From Phycobacter sedimenti (GTDB lineage: Bacteria > Pseudomonadota > Alphaproteobacteria > Rhodobacterales > Rhodobacteraceae): a stretch of DNA of 64,000 nucleotides. The stretch lies in assembly GCF_038148855.1 (NCBI RefSeq), contig NZ_JBBVGR010000011.1, positions 62,001-126,000 on the forward strand, given 5' to 3'. This document shows positions 8,712-17,028 of this stretch, piece by piece. Each line of letters starts with the position of its first letter. Within the stretch, counting starts at the first letter, position 1. The notes below the pieces were generated by a model. That model made no database searches and had not been told where the DNA came from. It worked only from the letters and a program-made list of their open reading frames with translations. The position numbers and the translations under genes were made by a program.

Positions 8712-10253
8712 TCAGAGGAAACTGCGGATGGTTTTCAGGGCGCCATCAAGAGCCTCACCCTTCTCGTCTTGCAGGGCAGCTTCACGCAGGCGGGCGACCC
8801 ACTCAGGGCCGTCGTCGCGGGTATCGACCAGTCTTGCACCCTCCAGCACACGGTCGAATTTCGTGAGGCCTCTGGCGTGGGTGTCGGAATAGCCCTTGAT
8901 CAGTCGGCGACAGCGCAGGATTTCCACAGCCATGTCATATCGATCCGGCAGATAGGCATTGGCGCGGGACAACCAATCCTGCAGATGGGCCTGCTCCAGT
9001 GCGTGACGGTGGGTCTTGCGACGCCAGCCCCGCAAGCCACCCAGGACATAGAGCATCACAAAGCCGCGCAGGCTGTCGGTTCGGATGCGGCGGCCCTTGT
9101 TGAACAGACGATCCAGCCGCTTCATCCAGACGGGGCTTGCTTCGATCCGTGCCCCCAGACGGGCAGGAAACAGGCCTGCAATCTCCTCGGCGCGGGGATG
9201 CAGGTAGTCGGTGAGTGTCATTGCCTTGCCCACGCTGCCTATCTCACCTTCGATGCGGTCGAACCGGCTGGCGCGGGTCTTGAGATCAGCCACACGGATC
9301 ACGTCGTCATAGGCCATGGCGTTGGCGATATATTTCGCCGCTTCGCGAGACAACACGTGGTCGCGGCCTGCGTCGTCCTGTGCAACAAAGGGCGCAAGCC
9401 GGTCGAGATACTCGGTGCCATAGGCGACATCCTGGAACTCAACCACCTTGCGCAGACCGGCCTCTGCCATCTCTTTGACTTCGGTCGGCAATGCGGCGAT
9501 GCGGGTCATCAGATCGCCAAAGGCCCGGATCTGCTGTGGTGAGCCGGATGGGACCAGCGCCGGTATTGCCTTGGGCTGTTCCGTTGACGGGTCTTCCCCC
9601 GTCTGCGCGAGATCATACCCGGCAGCAAAGGCGCGGAGGCTGGCCTCGACCCCCTTCCCGGAGGCGCGGATCGCATCCTCAAAAGCGGACCGTTCAAACG
9701 GCAGGGCACCGGATCCGGCCAGCGCTCCGAACAGCGAGGCCGAGATCACCGATCCCGCGCCTACGGCCGCGCGTTCCATATCGGCCATGATCAGTTTTTC
9801 AGCGGCCATTTCGGCAGCAGCGCGCACCTCTTCGGCGTCGGCCATACCGTTGCCGGGCACCATCTTCTCCGACACGGCAAGCGCACGGTGGGTTGAGGCG
9901 ATCAGGGTCGTGCGATCGGGTGTCACAAAGCCGCGCAGGATGGCGCGTCCGGCCTCCATCATTTCGGCTGCGATCATCACGTCCACGTCGCCCTGTGCGG
10001 GCGCCAAGGAGAACACTGGGTTCGAAACCGAGGCCGGGGCCATCTCGATGTAGTAGATCGTGGCGCCGGTGCGCTGGGCGACGCCTGCAACGCTGGTGGC
10101 CTGGGCGTTGTAGCCTTGCGAGCGCGCAAGGGATTCGATCCAATTGGTCAGCACCCCACCGCCCTGGCCACCCACTGCGAGGATTGCGAGCTTGATCACG
10201 CCGTCGAGGCCAGCGTCGCGCTGACCTGTTCCGATTGGCAGTTCGATGGACAT
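8712..10253 (-). CDS. iorB: Indolepyruvate oxidoreductase subunit beta, long form
   Basis: A 513-residue partner subunit of indolepyruvate:ferredoxin oxidoreductase, which converts aryl-pyruvates to aryl-acetyl-CoA. Residues about 18-210 are the pyruvate ferredoxin oxidoreductase gamma-type domain, beginning KLAILAVGGQGGGVLTNWIE with VAQRTGATIYYIEMA beyond. The remaining 300 residues are a helical extension (DUF6537-like) that is fused into the single long chain in other proteobacterial enzymes. The ATG at 10253 overlaps the iorA stop as TGATG, so translation is coupled and the longer upstream frame is not used. Archaeal IorB is about 200 residues, so this is the long proteobacterial version. 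Confidence 0.87.
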   Translation of the reverse strand: MSIELPIGTGQRDAGLDGVIKLAILAVGGQGGGVLTNWIESLARSQGYNAQATSVAGVAQRTGATIYYIEMAPASVSNPVFSLAPAQGDVDVMIAAEMMEAGRAILRGFVTPDRTTLIASTHRALAVSEKMVPGNGMADAEEVRAAAEMAAEKLIMADMERAAVGAGSVISASLFGALAGSGALPFERSAFEDAIRASGKGVEASLRAFAAGYDLAQTGEDPSTEQPKAIPALVPSGSPQQIRAFGDLMTRIAALPTEVKEMAEAGLRKVVEFQDVAYGTEYLDRLAPFVAQDDAGRDHVLSREAAKYIANAMAYDDVIRVADLKTRASRFDRIEGEIGSVGKAMTLTDYLHPRAEEIAGLFPARLGARIEASPVWMKRLDRLFNKGRRIRTDSLRGFVMLYVLGGLRGWRRKTHRHALEQAHLQDWLSRANAYLPDRYDMAVEILRCRRLIKGYSDTHARGLTKFDRVLEGARLVDTRDDGPEWVARLREAALQDEKGEALDGALKTIRSFL

Positions 10254-12415
10254 CAGGCGGCTCCCTGGCTCACGGTACTGGAAAACTGCAGACGCCGCGC
10301 CGAACGACGACCTTGCAGCCACGAGATGATCCGCGTGCGCAGCCCCGCCTTCCAGCGTTCAAAGCCGGTGGGATTGTGCACGACACGCGCCTCGAAAAAA
10401 GACGGGCAGAGGATCGCGGCATCGGCCACCTCGCCGCAGTTGCCACAGCCGACGCAGGTTTGGTCGATATGGGCCACGGGATCGTCGCGCAGGGGATCGT
10501 CGAGTGTCTTCAGCGACAGCGAGGGGCAGCCCGACAGGCGAATACAAGCGTGATCGCCGGTGCAGATGTCCTGATCGACGCCGAAACGAGGCACCTCGAC
10601 ACGTGTGCCGTCCTTGATCGCAGCATTGCGCAAAGGTTTCTCGCGCCGCTGTTTGTTCAGCATGCACTCCGAGGAGGCGACGATGACCTTTGGCCCGTCA
10701 TAGTCGGTGGTCAGCGCCTCGCGGATGGTGGCGCGCATCTGTGTGACGTCATAGGTGCGGTCGATCTGCCGGATCCATTTGACGCCCGCGCCCTCAAGCG
10801 CCTTGGTGATCGGGTTGTTCGTGGCCTTGCTGGCATTCTTGGCGCGGCTCGACGGAATGTCCTGCCCGCCGGTGGCGGCGGAATAGTAGTTGTCGACAAT
10901 GATGGCGACGCTGTCGGATTTGTTGAACACCATGTTGCCGATCGAGGAACTCAGCCCGTTGTGCCAGAAGCCCCCATCGCCAAGGATCGAGATCGCACGC
11001 TTTTCGCCGCCGCCGTCAAAGGCCGCGTTTGAGGCCGGGCCAAGACCATAGCCCATGGTCTGCCCGCCGATTTCGAATGGAGGCAGGGCGGCGAACAGGT
11101 GACAGCCGATATCGGCCGAGATCTGGTGCTTACCGAGCTCCTGCTCCACCAGCTTCATCGAGGCAAAGATGGGCCGCTCCGGGCAGCCGGTGCAGAACCC
11201 CGGTGGGCGAATTGGCACGGTCTGGCTGAGGTCGGGGATCTCGGGCACGGGTTCGTTGGGGGCGAGGATCTGACCGGGCAGAAGGCTTGCGGCATAGGTG
11301 CGCAGGAAATCTTCGATCCCGTCTTTCATCACCTGGCCGGTGTATTCGCCCGCCTTGGGGAAGGTACCCTTGCCTTCGAGTTTCGTGCTGCTGCCCGCCT
11401 TGTAGAGCATGGCGCCAAGCTGCTGCTCGATGAACTCGGGCTGGCCTTCCTCGATCATCAGGACGGCGTCCTTGTCCTCGCAGAAGTCCAGAAGATCGCT
11501 TTGCACCAGCGGGTAGGTCACGTTCATCACGTAAAGCGGCACGTCGGTGTTGCCCGACAGATCCGCAAGGCCGAGGCGCTGAAGGGAGCGGATGACGCTG
11601 TTGTACATACCGCCGAGGCAGATCAGGCCGACTTTGCCCTCCTTTGGGCCAAAGCGTTCGTTGAGCCCATTGTCGAGGATGTATTTCTCGGCGGCGGGCC
11701 AGCGGTTTTCGATCTTGTCATGTTCGTGCTGGTAGGACATCGGCGGCAGCACCACGCGCGAGAAATCCCGCTGCGGGTTCGCCAAGGCATCGCGCACAGT
11801 CAGATCGGGGCGCTTGTTGTCGCGGCATTCGAAGGTGCCGGTCACATGGCAGGACCGGATTCGCACCATAAGCATCACGGGCGTGTTCGACGCCTCCGAC
11901 AGGCCAAAGCCGTCGCCCACGGATTTCACGATGGATGGCAGGTTGGGGCGCGGATCCAGCAGCCAGAACTGTGACTTCATAGCAAAGGCATAAGAGCGCT
12001 CCTGCATGATCGAGGAGCCTTCGCCGTAGTCCTCACCGACCACCACAAGGGCGCCGCCGGTGACGCCGGAGGACGCGAGGTTCGCCAGCGCGTCCGAGGC
12101 CACGTTGACCCCAACCGATCCCTTGAAGGTGACAGCCCCCCGGATAGGATAGTGCACAGAAGCGGCCAACATCGCTGCGGCTGCCGCCTCTGACGCGTTC
12201 GCCTCGTAGCGAACGCCAAGTTCGCCAAGCAGATCCTCGGCATCGGCCAGAACGTCCATCAGGTGCGAGATCGGCGCGCCCTGGTAACCGCCTACATAGC
12301 CGACTCCATTTTCCAGAAGAGCCTTGGTGATGGCGAGAATACCCTCTCCGGTAAAGCTGTGCCCGGCGCCTTTGCGCAGGTGCTCGACTTCTGCCTTGAA
12401 CGACCTTTCGGCCAT
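10253..12415 (-). CDS. iorA: Indolepyruvate ferredoxin oxidoreductase subunit alpha
   Basis: A 720-residue thiamine diphosphate enzyme. The N-terminal pyrimidine-binding domain (about 15-190) includes YQGAPISHLMDVL and the conserved YEANASEAAAAAM. A linker domain follows (about 255-335). The TPP domain (about 405-580) contains FCTGCPERP, ISILGDGGFWHNGL and VDNYYSAATGGQ. The C-terminal ferredoxin-like domain carries Cys618, 624 and 630 (C-x5-C-x5-C) and Cys654, 657, 660 and 670 (CxxCxxC...C). The ribosome binding site AAGGAGG is six bases before the ATG. With iorB it should decarboxylate phenyl-, hydroxyphenyl- or indole-pyruvate to the CoA thioester and reduce ferredoxin. The unusual first cysteine set is noted separately. 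Confidence 0.92.
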   Translation of the reverse strand: MAERSFKAEVEHLRKGAGHSFTGEGILAITKALLENGVGYVGGYQGAPISHLMDVLADAEDLLGELGVRYEANASEAAAAAMLAASVHYPIRGAVTFKGSVGVNVASDALANLASSGVTGGALVVVGEDYGEGSSIMQERSYAFAMKSQFWLLDPRPNLPSIVKSVGDGFGLSEASNTPVMLMVRIRSCHVTGTFECRDNKRPDLTVRDALANPQRDFSRVVLPPMSYQHEHDKIENRWPAAEKYILDNGLNERFGPKEGKVGLICLGGMYNSVIRSLQRLGLADLSGNTDVPLYVMNVTYPLVQSDLLDFCEDKDAVLMIEEGQPEFIEQQLGAMLYKAGSSTKLEGKGTFPKAGEYTGQVMKDGIEDFLRTYAASLLPGQILAPNEPVPEIPDLSQTVPIRPPGFCTGCPERPIFASMKLVEQELGKHQISADIGCHLFAALPPFEIGGQTMGYGLGPASNAAFDGGGEKRAISILGDGGFWHNGLSSSIGNMVFNKSDSVAIIVDNYYSAATGGQDIPSSRAKNASKATNNPITKALEGAGVKWIRQIDRTYDVTQMRATIREALTTDYDGPKVIVASSECMLNKQRREKPLRNAAIKDGTRVEVPRFGVDQDICTGDHACIRLSGCPSLSLKTLDDPLRDDPVAHIDQTCVGCGNCGEVADAAILCPSFFEARVVHNPTGFERWKAGLRTRIISWLQGRRSARRLQFSSTVSQGAA

Positions 12416-12443
12416 GGGCGCCTCCTTGGCTCTTCTTTCGGGA

Positions 12444-12938
12444 TCAGATCTGGTGCACGCGCACGTTGCGCAGGATGGTTTGCAGGGTGGTCACGAACTG
12501 GCGCTGCTCTTCTTCGCTGATGCCTTTGAACATCTGCGCATAGGCCGCGGCGATATGCGGCCAGAGCTTTTCCTGCGTCTCACGGCCCCTCGGGGTCATG
12601 TAGATGCGGGTGGCGCGGCTGTCGTCCGGGTCGGGGCAGCGGGAAATCAGCCCTTCCTTTTCCATCTTGTCCAGGGATCGGCTGAGCGTCGATTGCTCCA
12701 CCACCGCATAGACGGCAAGTTCACGGATCAATAGCCCGTCCATCACGGAAAGCACCGCCAGCGTCCGCATCTTGGGTGTTGTCAGGCCCAGGGCCGCCAT
12801 CTCGTCGCGCAGGGAGGCGTTGTAGCGCCCCATGATCCGGTTCATCAGATAGGGCGGAAAATTTTCCAGACCGATCTCTCCCAGCCGCGGCGTACCTGCG
12901 GCTTGAGGTTCTTGCGTGACAACATCATCCTCGTTCAT
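12444..12938 (-). CDS. MarR family transcriptional regulator
   Basis: A 164-residue winged-helix regulator. The helical dimerisation segment (LENFPPYLMNRIMGRYNASLRDEM) leads into the recognition region RTLAVLSVMDGLLIRELAVYAVVEQSTLSRSLDKMEKEGLI and the wing SRCPDPDDSRATRIYMTPRGRE. It overlaps the upstream FAD oxidoreductase by four bases (ATGA) and lies 28 bases before iorA, so it is embedded in the catabolic operon. MarR proteins normally repress their own operon and release DNA on binding an aromatic or phenolic ligand. The AT-rich divergent region at 15293-15413 is the obvious candidate target. Confidence 0.87.
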   Translation of the reverse strand: MNEDDVVTQEPQAAGTPRLGEIGLENFPPYLMNRIMGRYNASLRDEMAALGLTTPKMRTLAVLSVMDGLLIRELAVYAVVEQSTLSRSLDKMEKEGLISRCPDPDDSRATRIYMTPRGRETQEKLWPHIAAAYAQMFKGISEEEQRQFVTTLQTILRNVRVHQI

Positions 12939-14494
12939 GCACCCATCCTTTTTGCAAGGTTGTAGCCGGACCCGCCGCCCAGACCAGGTCCGGGGTGGGT
13001 CGCGGCGCCAATCATATGCAGATCCTTCACTGCGGTGGCGTTATTGACCGATTGCGGGAAGGGGCGCCAGACAAAGAACTGGTCAAGAGTGCAGGCCCCG
13101 CCATAGGGGTCGCCACCCACCAGATTCATGTTCAGATCCTGAAGATCGGCGGGGGAATAGGCGCGGCGCGCCAGTTTGATCTTGTCGAAATCCTTGATGT
13201 GGCGCGCCAGGATCGCCTCGATCCGATCGGCAAAGGCTTCGCGGGTGGCCTCGCTCCAGTCCGGCCCGGTTTCGATCGTGCCAGCGGCATCGCCCTTGAT
13301 CACGCGGGGGGCGTCGGGGATCTGCAGCCAGAGAATCGCCTTGCCGTCCGGGCAGCGGGAAGGATCCATGCGTTGCGGCTGGCCGACGCAGATGGTCGGG
13401 GTTTCGGGAAGCATGCCGCGCTCGGCCTCGTTTGCGGATTTGGAGACGCTGTCCACCCCGTCGGCCAGATGGATCAGAGCCACGTCTTCCAGACCCTCGG
13501 CCAGCCATTCGGGGGCGGCGTCCAGCGCATAGTGCAGTTGGAAATTGCCGCGTCCGTGGCGGTAAGTCTTGACCGCTTCGGGCGCGTCCTCTTGAGGCAG
13601 CAGGCGGCCATAAAGCTGCGAGGGCGTAACGGATGCAATGACTGAGGCACCGTGGATCACCTCTCCGTCGCTGGTTTCCACGCCTATGGCACGCCCGTTC
13701 TGTGTGATGATCCGGGCCACATCTGCGCCGGTGCGGATCTCACCGGCATTGGAGGTGATCAGGCGGCCAAAGGCCTCGGCCGCGGCGCCCGCACCGCCCT
13801 TGACCACCGGCGCCCCGGCGGCCTCCAGCGCGAAGGCGATGACCCGGCCCATCTGGCCCGAGTAGGTGCTTTCCGGGGTCAGCCCGCAATGGAGAACCCA
13901 GGGCGCCCAAAGCGCCTGCATGTCTTCGGAGCCATAGGAGCTTTCCAGCCAGCCCCGCGCCGGTTGCAGCGCCGTGCCGACCCAGGATTTGAGACCATTG
14001 AGGCCGCGCTTCCAGGCCTGTTTCGCCATCAGTTTGGCGGTGCCCAGCGACCAGAGCGATCCACCCAGCAGAGCAAAAAGGAACTCCGCGTCCGCCTCGA
14101 TCCCGCCCACATCGTGGCCATGCTGTGCCCCGTCGCCGGGATGCAGCGCATCAAAGGTTGCGATATTGGCGGCGCGGTCCATGGTCAGTACCGTGGCGCG
14201 CCCGTTCGGGCGCAGCACAGCCGTGGGGTGGGCCGTATGGCAGAATTCCAACCCATGCTTGCCCAGATCCTCGGCCAGTTCTGCATAGGCGGGGGAGGTC
14301 AGGAACAGAACGAAGGTCGCCGCCATCACATCATGGGCATAGCCCGGCAGCGTGATCTCATCGGTGCGCATGCAGCCGCCGATCCGGTCAGAGCGTTCGA
14401 GCATCACAACCGGCTGCCCCTTGCGGGACAACAGCGCGGCGGCGACCAGCGCATTGATGCCAGAGCCGATGACGATATGCGGAGCGGCGGCCAT
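12935..14494 (-). CDS. Phytoene-dehydrogenase-like FAD oxidoreductase, copy 1
   Basis: A 519-residue flavoprotein of the CrtI/amine-oxidase superfamily. The N-terminal dinucleotide motif is VIGSGINALVAAALLSRKGQPVV, followed by ERSDRIGGCMRTDEITLPGYAHD. The C-terminal FAD segment is DLHMIGAATHPGPGLGGGSGYNLA. The length fits COG1233 proteins, which include carotenoid desaturases but also many uncharacterised oxidoreductases. There are no other carotenoid genes here, so a catabolic role is preferred. It starts six bases after the stop of the cyclase-family gene and its own stop overlaps the MarR start. A clear paralogue lies at 15414-16985 on the other strand. Confidence 0.82.
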   Translation of the reverse strand: MAAAPHIVIGSGINALVAAALLSRKGQPVVMLERSDRIGGCMRTDEITLPGYAHDVMAATFVLFLTSPAYAELAEDLGKHGLEFCHTAHPTAVLRPNGRATVLTMDRAANIATFDALHPGDGAQHGHDVGGIEADAEFLFALLGGSLWSLGTAKLMAKQAWKRGLNGLKSWVGTALQPARGWLESSYGSEDMQALWAPWVLHCGLTPESTYSGQMGRVIAFALEAAGAPVVKGGAGAAAEAFGRLITSNAGEIRTGADVARIITQNGRAIGVETSDGEVIHGASVIASVTPSQLYGRLLPQEDAPEAVKTYRHGRGNFQLHYALDAAPEWLAEGLEDVALIHLADGVDSVSKSANEAERGMLPETPTICVGQPQRMDPSRCPDGKAILWLQIPDAPRVIKGDAAGTIETGPDWSEATREAFADRIEAILARHIKDFDKIKLARRAYSPADLQDLNMNLVGGDPYGGACTLDQFFVWRPFPQSVNNATAVKDLHMIGAATHPGPGLGGGSGYNLAKRMGA

Positions 14495-14500
14495 CCCCGC

Positions 14501-15292
14501 TTATCCCTTCGGAACCAGCGCCAGGGCGCGGATCGGGCTGCCGGTGCCGCGTTCTATCTTCAGCGGGGCGGCGATCAGGATGGCGCCCTTGGGCGGCAGC
14601 TTGTCGAGGTTGGCAAGCGAGGCCAGACCAAAGCAGTTGTCGCGGTGCAGAAGGTTATGCGCCGGATAGGGCGGCTCCATCCCGCCGGCCTGACCGGCAT
14701 CGGTGCCGATGCACTGGCTACCCCAGCCCACGATCCCCTTGCTGAGGAGGTACTCGATCGCGTCCGGGGTCGGTCCGGGGCTGTGGGGGCCGGTCTCATC
14801 GGCGTTGAGGAAAGCCGCCTCGTCGCCTGCGCGTTTATCCCAGTCGGTGCGCATCACCACCCATTCGCCCTTGCCGATCTCGCCGTGCTTGGCTTCCCAG
14901 GCCTTGATCAGGTCGGCCGTCAGCAGGAAGTCCTCGTTCTCGGCGCTTTCGGCGGAGCAGTCGATCACATTGACCGGCGCAATCAGGCGCTGCACGTCGA
15001 GCGTATCGGTAAAGCCTTCCTCGTAGTCCTTCCCGGTGATCCAGTGGTGCGGCGCATCAAAATGCGTGCCGGAATGCTCTCCCAGCACCATCCAGTTCCA
15101 GGCAAAGAAGGGACCGTCCTTGTCGTATTCGCTGATCTTGTGGATCTCGACCTTGGGGGTGTTCTTTGCAAAATCCTCGGGCAGTTGCAGGATCGGTGTG
15201 TTCGGACCCAGCACGCCCGTGCAGTCCACGACTTCGATCTCTCCTGTCAAAAGCTTGGCGCCAAGCCCGTCCAATGCGGTTGTTGCGGTCAT
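14501..15292 (-). CDS. Cyclase family protein (kynurenine formamidase-like metal hydrolase)
   Basis: A 263-residue member of the cyclase family (PF04199), whose characterised members include kynurenine formamidase KynB and isatin hydrolase. The metal motif HxGTHxDxPxH is present as GEHSGTHFDAPHHW (His73, His77, Asp79, then His82/83), and a second conserved block follows as EWVVMRTDWDKRA. Such enzymes hydrolyse amide, lactam or formyl-amide bonds of aromatic compounds. The start has the ribosome binding site GGGAGGCG. It is the first gene of the leftward operon with a FAD oxidoreductase, MarR and IorAB. This suggests opening of a cyclic or N-acyl aromatic substrate, which is inference. Confidence 0.83.
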   Translation of the reverse strand: MTATTALDGLGAKLLTGEIEVVDCTGVLGPNTPILQLPEDFAKNTPKVEIHKISEYDKDGPFFAWNWMVLGEHSGTHFDAPHHWITGKDYEEGFTDTLDVQRLIAPVNVIDCSAESAENEDFLLTADLIKAWEAKHGEIGKGEWVVMRTDWDKRAGDEAAFLNADETGPHSPGPTPDAIEYLLSKGIVGWGSQCIGTDAGQAGGMEPPYPAHNLLHRDNCFGLASLANLDKLPPKGAILIAAPLKIERGTGSPIRALALVPKG

Positions 15293-15413
15293 TATCGCCT
15301 CCCGTGTTGTGCGCGGTCTATCTGGTGCCGCTTTTTGTGCGATGACAAATCCATGCTAGACATATTTAAATGCATTTGCAAATATCAATATGTGAAGGAT
15401 AAAGGAATCTGCC
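15293..15413. promoter_or_regulatory. Divergent AT-rich promoter/operator region of the ior-dpp system
   Basis: This 121-base gap separates the leftward cyclase operon from the rightward FAD oxidoreductase-transporter operon. Bases 15362-15390 are strikingly AT-rich in a GC-rich genome and contain overlapping palindromes: ATTTAAAT (15364-15371), AATGCATT (15369-15376) and ATTTGCAAAT (15374-15383). MarR proteins bind short AT-rich palindromes of this sort, and a MarR gene is in the leftward operon. A shared operator for both directions is inferred; no promoter hexamers are convincing enough to place. Confidence 0.55.
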
Positions 15414-16985
15414 ATGTCATCGGCGCCGGATGCAGTCATTGTAGGAAGCGGTCACAATTCACTGGCCTGCGCTGCGCATCTTGCTGCAAAGGGGTGGCGT
15501 GTGGCGGTCTATGAACGGGCCGAAGTTCCGGGCGGGGCCGTGAAGACGGGCGAGTACACGCTTCCCGGCTTTCGCCACGATTGGGCGGCTATGAACCTGT
15601 CGCTTTTTGCAGGGTCAGTATTTCATCAGAAATATGCCGAGGAGTTGGCGGGGCATGGGCTAGGGTTTGCACCTGCGACGGAGTGTTTCGCCTCGGTTTT
15701 TCCCGATCAGACCTGGCTGGGAATCGGGGCGGACGCCGCTGCAAATGTCGCGCGGATCGAGGGTGAAAATGCCGCTGACGCCAAAGCCTGGGAGGCTCTG
15801 AGTGCGCAGTTCCCAGCGCGTGCTGAAACTTTGTTCGCTCTTCTTGGAAGTCCGATCAATAAACGTGCATTTGCATATTTAGGGTGGAAGATCTGGCGCA
15901 AGATGGGTGCTGCGGGCCTGATGGATCTGGGGCAATTCCTCGTCTCATCCCCACGCAGCTGGCTGGAGGAGACGTTTCAGTCGCCCAAGGTGCGCGCGCT
16001 GCTGGCGGCCTGGGGCATGCATCTGGATTTTGCCCCCGATGCGGCGGGCGGCGCCCTGTTTCCCTATCTCGAAGGGCAGGTCAATCAGGCCTTTGGCATG
16101 GTGCTGGGGCAGGGCGGCGCCGACGGCATGATCAAGGCGATGGTGGCCATGATCGAATCGCGTGGCGGATCTGTGACCTGTGGCACCGAAGTCTCGCGGA
16201 TCCTCCACTCTGGCGGGCGCGCCATGGGGATCGAGCTGGCCGATGGAACCCAGGTGCAGGCGAAACGGGCGGTCATTGCTAATGTGGCCCCTGCCGCGAT
16301 GCTGCGGCTGACCGGCGGCACGCCGGACAAACGGTATGATCGCGGGCTGGAAAGCTTCTCCCACGCGCCGGGAACCATGATGATCCACCTCGCGATGGCG
16401 GATCTGCCAGATTGGGCGGCGGGTGCGGATCTGAAACGCTTTGCCTATGTGCACATGGCGCCGAGCCTGGATCAGATGGCGCGCACCTATGCCCAGGCCA
16501 AGGCGGGGCTGCTGCCGGACGAGCCGATTATCGTCTGCGGTCAGCCCACTGCCGTGGATCCCAGTCGTGCGCCAGAGGGCAAGCATGTTCTATGGCTGCA
16601 GGTCCGCATGGTGCCCGGACAGATCAAGGGTGATGCCGCCGGAAAGATCACCGCAACCGACTGGCGCGATGCGGCGCAGCCGATGGCAGAGCGCGCGCTC
16701 GATATCCTTGAAACCTATGCACCCGGCACAAGGGCAAAGATCCTTGGCCAGCATATCGTGACTCCCGCCATGCTGGAGGCCGACAATCCCAACCTGGTGG
16801 GCGGGGATCAGGTCTGCGGCAGTCACCATCTGAACCAGCATTTCATGTTCCGGCCCCTGCGCGGGTTCGCTGACGGCTCTACCCCCATTCGTGATCTCTA
16901 TCACACCGGGGCGGCGGTCTGGCCAGGCGCGGGAACCGGAGCCGGAGCGGGATACCTGCTCGGGCAAAAACTGGCTGGCGCCTAA
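15414..16985 (+). CDS. Phytoene-dehydrogenase-like FAD oxidoreductase, copy 2
   Basis: A 523-residue flavoprotein closely related in layout to copy 1 at 12935-14494. It shares the N-terminal VIVGSGHNSLACAAHLAAKGW motif, the ERAEVPGGAVKTGEYTLPGFRHD segment and the C-terminal DLYHTGAAVWPGAGTGAGAGY FAD-binding end. The two also share the motif CGQPTAVDPSRAPEGKHVLWLQ (CVGQPQRMDPSRCPDGKAILWLQ in copy 1). The start has AAAGGAA seven bases ahead. It heads the rightward operon, 43 bases before the binding-protein gene. Two paralogues on either side of one control region suggests either two successive oxidation steps or a heteromeric enzyme; neither is shown. Confidence 0.82.
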   Translation: MSSAPDAVIVGSGHNSLACAAHLAAKGWRVAVYERAEVPGGAVKTGEYTLPGFRHDWAAMNLSLFAGSVFHQKYAEELAGHGLGFAPATECFASVFPDQTWLGIGADAAANVARIEGENAADAKAWEALSAQFPARAETLFALLGSPINKRAFAYLGWKIWRKMGAAGLMDLGQFLVSSPRSWLEETFQSPKVRALLAAWGMHLDFAPDAAGGALFPYLEGQVNQAFGMVLGQGGADGMIKAMVAMIESRGGSVTCGTEVSRILHSGGRAMGIELADGTQVQAKRAVIANVAPAAMLRLTGGTPDKRYDRGLESFSHAPGTMMIHLAMADLPDWAAGADLKRFAYVHMAPSLDQMARTYAQAKAGLLPDEPIIVCGQPTAVDPSRAPEGKHVLWLQVRMVPGQIKGDAAGKITATDWRDAAQPMAERALDILETYAPGTRAKILGQHIVTPAMLEADNPNLVGGDQVCGSHHLNQHFMFRPLRGFADGSTPIRDLYHTGAAVWPGAGTGAGAGYLLGQKLAGA

Positions 16986-17028
16986 CAAACACAACATGCC
17001 GGTCTTCCAACCAACAGGGAAACGCAAA

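Noticed and set aside
13652..15514. Long open frame on the plus strand opposite the first FAD oxidoreductase and the cyclase gene
   Set aside because: It has no start signal, its translation is rich in Arg, Gly, His and Gln without a fold, and both genes on the other strand have clear motifs. Long antisense frames are expected in GC-rich coding DNA. Similar shadows at 17053-18831, 27852-29759 and 43636-45477 were dropped for the same reason.
12935..16985. Carotenoid biosynthesis role for the two phytoene-dehydrogenase-like proteins
   Set aside because: No crtB, crtE or other carotenoid genes are near, and the neighbours are catabolic enzymes and an importer. COG1233 is much broader than carotenoid desaturases.
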